This document shows, piece after piece, positions 1-9,998 of a stretch of 64,000 nucleotides of DNA. Position numbers and translations under genes: made by a program. Below the pieces are notes generated by a model. The model was not told the origin of the DNA. It worked only from the letters and a program-made list of their open reading frames with translations, and did not search any database. The first letter of the stretch is position 1. Each line of letters starts with the position of its first letter. Source of the stretch: Panax quinquefolius (taxonomy: Eukaryota; Streptophyta; Magnoliopsida; Apiales; Araliaceae); the NCBI GenBank assembly GCA_020205615.1, contig CM035163.1:50627899-50691898 (forward strand). The letters run 5' to 3'.

Positions 1-348
1 CTCCTCGTTTTGTGTCTGCACCACAGTGCACAGATGCACATTCCTATCAAGCACTGCCAGATACAATGATCTCATTGCATCTGGAGGTGTTGACTCCTGA
101 GTAGGTACCACCGTATTAATCGATGTTACCTCCATATCCTCCTCCACATCTATCATCATATTTAGATATGATGCTATTCCCATTGTTTCCTCAGAGTAAT
201 CCTCCTTAGAAATGTACTCTTCTGGATCAGAATCTTTTAGAACCACTATCGGTACCTCCACCTCTGGCATAGGTACTATCTCCACTCGATTCACTGACTC
301 TTCACTTACCACGTGAATGTCTCTATACATCAAGCTATCGTTTGACAT
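1..348 (-). CDS. Element G: N-terminal part of a Ty3/gypsy gag, cut by the window edge
   Basis: An open frame of 116 codons runs from an ATG at 348 (minus strand) to the left edge without a stop. The product is acidic, rich in Glu, Asp, Val and Met, and begins MSNDSLMYRDIHVVSEES. It matches in layout the start of the gag of element C near 20500-20320 (RDIHVV, then an acidic stretch, then a short segment with LY and RxxHLC). It lies just inside the primer-binding site and LTR of element G, where gag is expected. Gag would form the capsid of the retrotransposon particle; the capsid core and zinc knuckles are outside the window. That this copy is still unbroken here is notable beside its decayed neighbours. 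A chance open frame is possible but the positional and sequence match to C argues against it. Confidence 0.6.
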   Translation of the reverse strand, partial: MSNDSLMYRDIHVVSEESVNRVEIVPMPEVEVPIVVLKDSDPEEYISKEDYSEETMGIASYLNMMIDVEEDMEVTSINTVVPTQESTPPDAMRSLYLAVLDRNVHLCTVVQTQNEE

Positions 349-572
349 CTATAGAACATAGAACATGTTGATTAGTACATAATACACAATAGTATAATCA
401 CAAATCACATTTAATTTATTTAGGATTAATTTCTATCTTTTAAATCTTTTGGTACCGAGTTTTCTCAATACCTTATTAACTCATTCGACTCAAATTTCTT
501 TCTTCGGACTTTACCTTCCTTACGAGGTTATTAGCCTAAGGTTCTTCCCCCCCTTAAGTTTTATAACCTAAT

Positions 573-584
573 GCTTTGATACCA
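573..584 (-). other. Second primer-binding-like site in element G leader
   Basis: The same 12-mer (TGGTATCAAAGC on the minus strand) occurs a second time, followed after 3 nt by TGTGACACTC, which resembles an LTR terminus. The pair looks like a remnant of a second LTR start or a duplication made during reverse transcription. Confidence 0.55.
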
Positions 585-756
585 ACCTGTGACACTCATG
601 GTACTTCCAACCATAGCACCCTTACGTTGATACCTATCAACTTCTTACCGACTCTCGATTCATGCATACTTACTGAAAAAGTCCGCTTCGATGCCTTCCC
701 TTAAAGGGATATCACCAGCAAAAAGCTCGGGGCTCTTCGCAAATTCATGCTTATAG

Positions 757-768
757 CTTTGATACCAA
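757..768 (-). other. Element G primer-binding site (initiator tRNA-Met type)
   Basis: On the minus strand this reads TGGTATCAAAGC, one mismatch from the common plant retrotransposon site TGGTATCAGAGC, which pairs with the 3' end of initiator tRNA-Met. It sits 3 nt from the LTR that begins at 772 and fixes element G on the minus strand. Confidence 0.75.
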
Positions 769-771
769 CTT

Positions 772-3700
772 GTGACGCCCCCAAATTCGGGTATCTTCCA
801 ACCCGACATATGGTGCTACACGGTACTCATAACTATACAATCATTCCATTAAAAACACAACATAATGAATGTGATTACTATCTTCTTATTACAATCAAAG
901 TGAAATCCTTTCCCAGGTTCATAAACCGATTACATCATTCGTTGTTCGTAAGTATAATACAAGATGGTTAACTATCCATCTTAGTCTTGCCCTTATTTCT
1001 CTTAGCATTCTCAGTATGCTTGGCTTTAACTGCAATCATATAATTCACGCAAGAAGTGAGCATAACAAGCTCAACAAGTCTAACAAAGAATAATATCAAT
1101 ACTACATTCGTGAATTATATGAAAATCTTCCATAACTGAACAAATAGTCATGAAGTATTACGAAACATTAATACTTAACAATTCATAACATCAATTCCCA
1201 AAGTATATAATAGTTTAGGAATTCTGAACCAGTCGAAAGACCATGAATAGTATCTTTCTGTTTTTATACTTGAAAAGGACATCACAGCACTAAGGCTGTA
1301 CATTTGGAATTTCTTACGAGCACTTCTAGGTGATCAGCCTATAGTACTCTATGTTGATCAACATTCATCCGTTAAACGTATTTACGTTTAAGTTTTGGCA
1401 AACTCGTGTGCCCATCGAATAATCGATGAAAAATACTTTTGTTTGTTCATAAACAAACTTACCTTTGAATCCCTACCAAATACTTTGCATAGGATATCGT
1501 TATCATTTCTATATAGAAAGATATGTATATAAATCGATCTATCTCTTACGAATAGTCTAGTCGAGTTAAAACTGGCATCGACCCTTTCTTTAAAATCATT
1601 CATGCAACTCATTACAATGAATCACAGAAACTCGACTAACACAAAGGTTAGACAAGCGTTTAAGAAAACTTGCCTTCAAGCGTCTTCAAATAATTTTTTC
1701 GTCTGTTCTCAGCCTTTATAGAATCTACATAATATATTCACATAACACACTGTAATTAGCTACCAAACAATCAATCACATTGTTTCTACCAACTTCTTTC
1801 TCTTCTATGTCTTAGTTGACTTTATTTCATTAAAAATGTCAATATGACTTACTACCCTTCATCACGACTTGTTAACGTTCTCACGTTATTAACCGGACTC
1901 AATCATCATTGGTGAAGTACCAATGTCAATTACCGCTTACGGTTTATTTTTAACACTTTGTGTTCTTCGTTACCATACTAACAACTTGTGTTTACTTCCT
2001 AAGTTCATCACCATATACACTAGTATATGTAACATAGGAATAGTTTTAGTATGTTCATTAAGTATATAAATGTATCTTATATTGTTTTTGAAACAATTGA
2101 ATTCAAAACCTAATTGTCTAACAACTCCCGCTTTTCATGCCACGTACAGTGTATATCTATACCTAACATCTTGGCATTGCTTTGCGCCAGTTTGCGATCT
2201 AAGCCCTTGGTCTCAAAGTCTTTGCGCAACAATAAACCTATACTGAATGAATGGTATTTGGCTGGCCCACTCTTTAGTATCTCATTACACAATGCACGCG
2301 GATCACAATGCGCGACACTTATAGTTATGTCCCGCAAATAGTCATTTTCTCAAGACCTCGATTTTAGACACTTATAGCTATTGTCTGGCACTTCGTTATA
2401 AGTCCAATTTGGTTCGTTCAAAAGCCTACAACTCCCATTTTACATACTCTACGCGTTCATATAAGAATTTTACAATTCCAAATCTGTTAACTCAAAATTC
2501 ACTTCTAAGTTCATTATCGAGCGTTCGCTAAACGCTTTCGAGCGTTCAATACTCGTTTTCTTTGTTTTAAGTCAGAATTTGACGATTCTTGATCCCACGA
2601 ATCTTAAATACCCTATCTCACGTGTTGATATTGAAAACCAATGTTTCCAAGTCACACGACAACTTTCGACTACTAATCCAGAGTTCCTACGTTTTCGACG
2701 TTTAACGTCTAATTTCGTAAAATTCTCCATAACTTCGTTACTAGTGTTCTATATGCCAAATCAAATGGAACACTCCATTGATTTCATATCTACATTCTAA
2801 CCAAGCAAGATGTACATGTCCTAATTTCGATGGTGTTCAATTTGTCCATCAACAACCAAGTTCATCAATCAATATTTACTACGGTTTAAACTTACGTAAA
2901 CCCTTACGATTTTCATTTACACATGACTTATAAAGGTTTTACTTATTACAAGCCATCCTTATTCCTCCATAGGAGGCATGCTCCACCAATATATGATTCT
3001 TTATAACAAAGAAATCAAAAGGGATGGAAAACTATTATTAATGAAATATTACCTTCCCGATCTTTGTGTTCTTGCTAAAACTTCTAATGTTTTGCTTCAA
3101 AGTGAGATGATTGCTTATGTCTAGCTCTTTCTCTCTTTCAATATAAGTTGGATGATCTCTTGGAAACCACCAAATGACCACATATGCCTTCTATTTATAG
3201 GAAACTCAAATGGAGGGCTTTTTGGTCATTTCTCCCCACCTCCTTACTATTCACTACTTCATCACCAAATAAAATACTTGGTGATCAAGTAGTTCACTTT
3301 ACTTGGCCACCAAGTGGCCGGCCCACATGCCCATGGGTCATCCCCATGGGTTGCCCCATGGGTTTGACCCATTCGGTGACCCATCGGTTCGATCCACGGT
3401 TCGATTTCTTGGATCGGGCTTAATTAAACATAACATTGGGCCTTGATTACTCAATTACTTGGGCTTGGTATAATCCAAATCCAATTGGATCATATTAAGT
3501 CCTTAAACTATAAATACATAACACCAATCGTATTCTACACGCATCATTCACGTATTCTCTTCGTATAATACTCGTACGATAATCGTATTGTACTTCGTAT
3601 TAAATCTTCACACTATAATCGTATCACACTCATATAACGTACACATAATCATTATCGTAATTCATTATACGAATCTCACTTCCTTCTCGGAAATCATTCT

Positions 3701-4070
3701 TCTCAACCCTTAAGTTTTAAGTACGCAGGTGAAAACTTCGTTTGCCATAAATGAAATATTATTAAATATTCCATCTCGTCTTCATATTCTATCATTACGC
3801 GTTTCTCAGAATTTCAAACTTAATCCCCGAGCATAAACAGATGAATAGTGTTTTTACGGAAATATCTCGGAAAACTTTTATTTTTGTATTGAAAATTCAA
3901 AAAAAATAATTCTAGCACATAGCCAGAATACTAACCACATTCGCACATTCTAGGTCATAGAACGACCTTAACATAGCTTACTCACATAAATAATCAATTA
4001 AATTTATTTAATTCAAATAATCAAATAAAAATTTAATCCTCATACAAATCCGATTTTCTCGGGCGTTACA
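772..4070 (-). repeat. Element G 5' LTR (3.3 kb)
   Basis: The block begins TGTGACGCCC and ends GGGCGTTACA, a clean inverted LTR terminus pair, and is flanked by a primer-binding site at 757-768. In the minus sense it is the 5' LTR. A TATA-like box lies at 3191-3200. It carries CTAGGTGATCAGC at about 1328, a phrase also found inside element B at about 10845. Short frames here look like chance. The element's other LTR is outside the window, so the target duplication cannot be tested. Confidence 0.75.
3191..3200 (-). promoter_or_regulatory. Putative TATA box of element G LTR
   Basis: The minus strand reads CTATAAATAG, a strong plant TATA consensus, about 870 bp inside the LTR from its U3 end. 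This is a plausible position for the U3/R promoter. No transcript start can be shown. Confidence 0.45.
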
Positions 4071-4223
4071 AAAGTTATATTCATTAAGTTGTGAATAAAA
4101 GATATAAATAGTTTGACGATAGTAGTATCGTGGTGGAACGGATCCGAGGTTCGAAGGGACCCGGATTTGGGGGCGTCTGTGCGTCCATGATTTTCATATT
4201 CAAATAGTGCCCAGCCATTCTCC

Positions 4224-4230
4224 TATAAAT
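4224..4230 (+). promoter_or_regulatory. Putative TATA box of element A LTR
   Basis: The TATAAAT heptamer in CCTATAAATAGGATGC matches the equivalent box in E at 57594-57600 (CTTATAAATAGGGTGC). Conservation between copies supports it as the LTR promoter. Confidence 0.55.
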
Positions 4231-4637
4231 AGGATGCTTAGTTTAGAATTGAAAATTACACCAGAATTAGAGAATTCTTCTTCTATAATATTGAGCACAT
4301 TTCTTTTGAGTTTTAGGAAGCTTTGAGTGTAGAAAACAGTGCAAGTTTTCTTCAAGAATATCCCCGCTATACTAGTTGGAATACTCTCCTTTTTAAGGTA
4401 AGGGATATTATTTTTGTTCAATATTCGTAAGAAATAATATTTTCTTCCATACTTTGTAGTATGTAAGTAATATTATTTCATTTTAGATTCCGAATTCTAC
4501 ACTCATTTTGTTAAAGTATTACTTCTATACTCCTTGAAATTAGTAGAATATCCTTGAAATTTGAGTTTCATCTAGTATCTTTTCACGAAAATATTATTCT
4601 GAATATTCTTGATAATTTTTAATATTTTCATGCCGGG

Positions 4638-4710
4638 GTACTATTCCCGAAGTACTATTCACAGGGTACTATTCACTCAAGTACTATTCACCCGGGGTAC
4701 TATTCATGAC
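4638..4710 (+). repeat. Five short tandem repeats GTACTATTC in LTR A
   Basis: GTACTATTC starts at 4638, 4652, 4666, 4681 and 4697, spacing 14 to 16 bp, each followed by a short C/G/A-rich linker. E has a looser version at about 57866-57935. The array lies downstream of the TATA box, hence in the presumed transcribed R/U5 part. Confidence 0.7.
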
Positions 4711-5706
4711 AAAAATTGATTTTTTTTCCGTCCAAATCATTTTTGATACAATATTATTCTTGAATTTTACTCCACAAAGAAATATCATGTTGACAATTTG
4801 GACATTATTGAATTTTGGATAAATTGAATTATAAATCTTTAAAATTTATCCTTTACTTTCATTTAATTGAATTCTTATATCATTGCCATCATCCTAATGC
4901 TTATATTGTGATGAAAGTCCTCATTGGCCTGTAGTGCATTGATGGACAGTTGTTGGTATGATTATGACCAGGGATTATTCGGTATAATCATGACCTGTAA
5001 TGTTGCAAATGATGTGGTAAAAGTCATCATTAGCCTGTAGTGCATTAATGGACAGTTGTTGGTATGATCATGGCCATTGGTGATAACACGAATATCTTTG
5101 GCCCGTAGTGCATGGATAATTCATGGACGTGATACTAATGAATATCCTTGGCCCGTAATGCATGGATAAATTAGTGATGTTGATTATTTATTAAGCTGAG
5201 TCTCAGCGATAAAATTAATGATCAACTTTTAAATCATAGAAGATAGTAGATATCATGCTCTACTTAACTCTTCTAATGGATTGCTTGTTCCGCTGCAGTT
5301 AAACTTGTTGTTTATTGTATTCTATCGGTTTAACACTGTAGAAGGCTAACGACAATTTATTCTGCATTATCTTAGTCATAATATTTCTTATTGGGCTAGT
5401 TGAGCTCACCCTTTTGTTTTCATTGTTCTCTTTAAGAAATGAGAACGTAGCCGGGACTAGTCGGGAAATGGAGTGATGGTCCGAGGTGGTGGCTATAGTA
5501 GTCCTCACTATTTTATAAAATAGTATGATAATAATTGTAATGAGGACTCCATTTGATTTTGGATATTGTCTATGAGACAATATTCATGTAAAAACTCTCA
5601 GCTACGCTTTTGTCGTATTATATAAGGAAGTTTGTATTTAAATTCTGTACCATATTTTTGGTGACTCAGAATGGGTGATGTATACCTAATTTGGGGGCGT
5701 CATAGT

Positions 5707-5718
5707 TAGTATCAAAGC
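5707..5718 (+). other. Element A primer-binding site, decayed
   Basis: It reads TAGTATCAAAGC, two changes from TGGTATCAGAGC seen intact in E at 58858. Both changes are G-to-A transitions. It lies 2 nt after the LTR end. Confidence 0.7.
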
Positions 5719-5891
5719 TTAGGGATATGATCCCTGGCTGAGATGTGAGACTAGAACTAGGATGGGAGAGACGGGTAAATCCTTCGCTAGTATGACCTAC
5801 CTAAGCTTATTTGTTATTTAATTGGTCGGTCAGAATATAGGGATAATATATGGATTGTCAATTAACCCTTGTATTGTGGCAGTGTTTAAAA

Positions 5892-6925
5892 ATGACATTC
5901 GAGAATGTTGAAATAAGCAATGGAGCACAGGAGACCGTTGAGTCACCACAGATCAATAACCAGGAAAATGTGCATCAAGAAGGCAACAATCCTCATGTAA
6001 ACAACAACACCGACCAAATGATGAACGATGAGATGTTCAGAGGCTTTATGCAATTTATGCAACATCAGGCAAGAGAGACTCGTGTTCAAAATGCAGGTGA
6101 AAACACTGGAAACTCTCAGATGGTCACCGCTAAGCAATTCAAGGAGTTGGGACCACCGAAGTTTTTGGGAAAGCCATAACCACTTAAGGCGGAGACATGG
6201 ATAAAGCAGATCACCAAGATATTTGATGTCTTGGGATGCTCCGAGGAGCAAAAGGTTCCCTTTTCCACCTTCATGTTGCGAGGAGAGGCAGATTATTGGT
6301 GGAAATATGTAAAGCGTACTCAACCTGCCGCACTAAAAATGTCTTGGGAGAAGTTCCAAGAACTGTTCAACGACAAGTACTTTCCTGAAAGTATTCGTTA
6401 CATGAAGAAGGTGGAATTCATCAAGTTGGAGCAAAAAAATATGATCGTGTCGCAGTACGAGGCTAAGTTTGCCGAGTTGTCCTGGTTTGCATCCCATTTG
6501 GTTGATAATGAGGAGAGAATGACGCGAATGTTTCTGCGAGGTTTGAAACCCGAAATACACCAATACCTCATTTCTCACAAACTGTGTTTTTATTCAGATG
6601 TTGTAGATAGGGCTCAGTTATTGGAGCACGACAATGAGTGAACCCAACCAAGAGATAATAGCCGACAAAATGATAATACCAGTGGTAGTAGTCATTGAAG
6701 TGGTGACAACAAACGTGGAAGGAATCATCATGCTAGAAATGGTAACCACTTCTGTGGTAATCATGGCCAAGACAATAGAAGTGGAAATTTTGAGAAGATT
6801 AGATTCAACAATGATGGAAAGACGTTAGCACCAGCATCCGTTGTTAAAGAAGGAGAACGACCACCGATCATATGCTTTAAATGTGGAGGGGAGGGACACA
6901 TAAGTCCAAACTACATGATGCAGTC
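5892..6925 (+). pseudogene. Element A gag (Tekay-like chromovirus), broken by stops and by element B
   Basis: Gag supplies the capsid and RNA-binding nucleocapsid of the element. The start MTFENVEISNGAQ at 5892 is chosen because D has the equivalent start at 51115. One frame carries the N-terminal Asn/Gln-rich part, the capsid core (WIKQITKIFDVLGC, then FMLRGEADYWW, then FNDKYFPES) and a Gly/Asn/Arg-rich tail to a first zinc knuckle, CFKCGGEGHISPNY, whose last Cys is replaced by Tyr. In-frame stops lie at 6177, 6639 and about 6696. The frame is then cut at 6925 by element B and resumes at 16164 with the second knuckle (CYNWGREGHL, second Cys replaced by Trp). The lineage rests on the chromodomain at the far end of the same element. 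Confidence 0.85.
6921..6925. repeat. Target-site duplication, left copy, element B
   Basis: CAGTC directly precedes the B LTR and recurs at 16164-16168. Removing B plus one copy restores the register of the A gag knuckle region as seen in D (GATGCCGTCAAAGAATG), so the insertion point is firm. Confidence 0.9.
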
Positions 6926-9900
6926 TATAATGACCCCAACATTTATACAATTTAATTATTAACTTCGGTCATTAATAACACATCTACCTTCTGATTTTAC
7001 ATCATTATTCGATTATAAACTTTATATAATGTGGAATAATTTAAACTTTTATGTCTTCTTACTTTAATTCCCTGAATCAAAACCTTTATCATCTACATGT
7101 CTTTGAATCAATCTTATTTTATGATTCACTTTATCACTGTTATTATATAAAAATTTTACATTTCAACCTAATAACCTTTACATATCAGATAACTCTAACT
7201 TTAGCTTTACAACTCAACATAAAACTATACATCATAAAACATTTAGTACATCTCATGAATCTTAATCATGGTATAAAGAAATAACAAATTTAGCTAAAAT
7301 ATTAATCTTCGTGTATTATTTCTGATCCACATCATTCAAGTAGCATATAGTGTTACTTTCAATCCTTAACCTGCAAAAATCGTTATTTGCAAGGTTGAGC
7401 TCGACAGCCCAGCAAAATCTAACAGTTTTCATGCATCACGTAACACATAATAACATGCTCAACATATATCTTATAAACATTGGACTAACATAACATACAT
7501 GTTACAGTTCATATAACAAGTATAAAGATTGAGTTGCTTACTCAATCAGCATGCTTTACTCAATCAACGTAGTCATAAGTTGACTTTAACATTTCATACA
7601 TTCAACATATATATAACACATCATTCTCTTTGCAATAAAGATTTAAAACAAGCTAATTCACATAGCAAATAGGAACTGAAAGACTTGCCTTGATCGTTGT
7701 TTACCAATAACAGTTTAACAGCTTACAGATATCTGCACTTCACGTGCCCTACACAATTATATAATCATACACATCAACTATTAGTCACATAGCAACGCAT
7801 AGTAGTTGTAATGTAAACTTTACTTTATGTCTCATAACCCTTCCTATCATAAATACACAATGTTCAATTTGATTGTGTTAACTTTCGACTTATATCTCAC
7901 TATATTTCATATTTAAAGTTCATTCAAGTGTTTAAGTCTTGCTAGGACTACTTATTGGTTTTATATTAACCCTATTCAATATCTTATAATATTCATTTCA
8001 TTTGATTTAAAACACTTTTTACGTTCATTAACACTTATCACGGCGTTTCGACGTTTATTCGTCACACGCCCAATTTGTCTCTCTTGTGTGTGCTTAGTAT
8101 GCGCATACAACTTATCTAATATATCATTTATTAATTTTAAGCATCATTATACTTCATAGTATCCATGTTCTATAACTTAGAACAACATCTTTTATCGTCA
8201 AGAGCACTACACTTGCATACGTGCATGCCCGATGCCCTATGATTGCCTCTGAAAATACAACAGTCCTAAAGATGACCATTTTGACCCCTGTTCCAAACCT
8301 CAAATTGAAAAACTTAAAGAATAAAAGTTGTAGGTCTATTCGTCCTCGTTCTGGATCATCTTGAATCACCTCAATCGGAGTTCGTATGAAAATGTTATGC
8401 CTATTTTACTAAAACAGGTCAAAGTAGTTACATCTGACATACTTTTGGGCGCAATTGCTTTAATTAGCGTAAACGGACACAAGATACTGTTCTTCGCGAT
8501 TTTTGACCCTTTTCTCCTACTAATCTTCATAACTTGAGTTATACACATCCAAATTAGTCCGTTTTCGATTCTATGGATTCGAAATTCATAGAACTACAAG
8601 ATACTAGAATTCTAACAATTTATTAAGACATTAACCAACCTAAAATTTGTCCCAAAACACATGTTCATACTCCATTTCATGTTTTAAACATATGTAACGA
8701 ATTTGATCGTCACGACTTCGTTACTTAATCGATTAACATGATTTAAACTACACCACTTTCTTTTCTTAACATACTAACATATTCTAACATCAAATAATAG
8801 ATTATAACACATATTAAGCATGAAATTTTGTACTTTCTAAAGCCATTTTAGAACAAAAACACTGTTATTTACTTTTCTCCTTATAAAAACAAATTTCATG
8901 TATTTAAACATCAACATATACTTATAGAGGATAACTAACTGATTTAGCAAGAGAATACATACATATAAACAACATCTATAACAATTCAACCAAAACCTAA
9001 TTTCCAAAGAATAGAAAATTATAAGACTACAAATTAGAATTAGGGGTAGATTATACCTTAAACCCTTGATTGAATGCTAGCAAAAGATAGTATTAGGGCT
9101 TAGAAATTCTCCTTCTTCCTCCTGACAATCTTAGAAACTCACAATCACAATGTTTTCTCTCTTGCTTCTAAGTTCTCTCTATGCTCTTCACTGATAACTA
9201 GACTTAGGAGAAAAATAATACGCATAACATAACTGGCCTCCCAGTAACCCACGCACACTACAATTATAAAAATAAAAAGTTTGCGTCAGTTAAAATAAAC
9301 CAAAAGCCATAAGGCTACGTTTGGTTACACACTAATTCCCCATACTAGATTATTTAAATAATATTTATATTATATAGTTACACTTGTCACACATGTAACC
9401 ATTTTAATATCTTATAATTTATAATTATAATAATTATATTCTTATTATAATTATGCTTATAATAAATAATTAAATAATTATATATCTAATTTAATTAATA
9501 AATTAGAAATATCACTTTGTTTAATTTATTTTTTTCCTTTAAATTAAACAATTCATTTAATTTAATTATCTTCTTAAATATTAAGTAATTGATTTAATTT
9601 AATTATTTCCTTAAATTAAATCCTTCAAATAAAATTAACATTATTCAATTTAATTTACATTAATCAATTTAGTTACTAAATTAATTCACCACAATTTTAT
9701 CGACCATTTATTTATCTCAATAAATAAATAAATTTAAAATATTTATTTAATTCAATAAATATTTAAAATTAATTGCTAAATTCATTTAATTCCTTCAATA
9801 GTTAACTCAACTATTAAAACTTACTTTCCCAATATATGAATATATATTTCTCTTCACACCAAATCATATATTTCAACATATATAGCACGTATATATACAT

Positions 9901-9983
9901 GCTCAAACTCAAAACATCTCATAATAAGAATTTTAATTATTAAATTCTTATTTTAATAACTTATAAAAATTCAGGTTGTCACA
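6926..9983 (-). repeat. Element B 3' LTR
   Basis: It starts TATAATGACCCC (expected TGTAACGACCCC) and ends GGTTGTCACA. The two start changes are C/G-to-T/A transitions. It contains the block around 8300-8400 that recurs inverted in J at about 55150-55250, and a very AT-rich stretch 9340-9960. Short frames inside it are not supported as genes. Confidence 0.85.
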
Positions 9984-9998
9984 TCTTTCCCCCCTTAT
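9984..9998 (-). other. Element B polypurine tract
   Basis: The minus strand reads ATAAGGGGGGAAAGA immediately before the 3' LTR start (TGTGACAACC in minus sense). This is the expected plus-strand priming site and supports the minus orientation. Confidence 0.75.

Larger units (their letters stand above)
349..771 (-). other. Element G leader between LTR and gag, with duplicated PBS region
   Basis: This untranslated stretch corresponds to the leader of elements B and C, sharing the phrase TTATAACCTA followed by a primer-binding site. It holds two primer-binding-like sites 184 bp apart and, between them (588-771), a short piece that itself starts like an LTR (TGTGACACTC). No coding potential was seen. 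Confidence 0.5.
4071..5704 (+). repeat. Element A (Tekay-like) 5' LTR, right part
   Basis: This is the downstream part of an LTR; its left part is missing where element G abuts. From about 4211 it aligns to the LTR of E (TATA region near 57594) and from about 4897 to the LTR part of D at 50126. It ends GGGGGCGTCATA, a decayed form of GGGGGCGTCACA seen in D and E, just before the primer-binding site. It holds five copies of a 14-16 bp repeat containing GTACTATTC (4638-4710) and a U5-like set of GTAGTGCAT repeats (about 4930-5170). The stretch 4071-4210 matches E poorly, so the exact breakpoint with G is uncertain. Confidence 0.75.

Noticed and set aside
2110..2341. 75-codon frames on both strands, one fairly mixed in composition
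   Set aside because: Both lie in the middle of the G LTR, overlap each other exactly and have no recognisable motif.
5299..5580. 93-codon minus-strand frame
   Set aside because: Located inside LTR A and not kept in the equivalent LTR of D or E.
7051..7284. 77-codon frame repeated exactly at 13124-13357
   Set aside because: The two lie at the same place in the two B LTRs; identity comes from LTR similarity. The product is Leu/Ile/His/Tyr-rich with no known motif, as expected of AT-rich LTR sequence.
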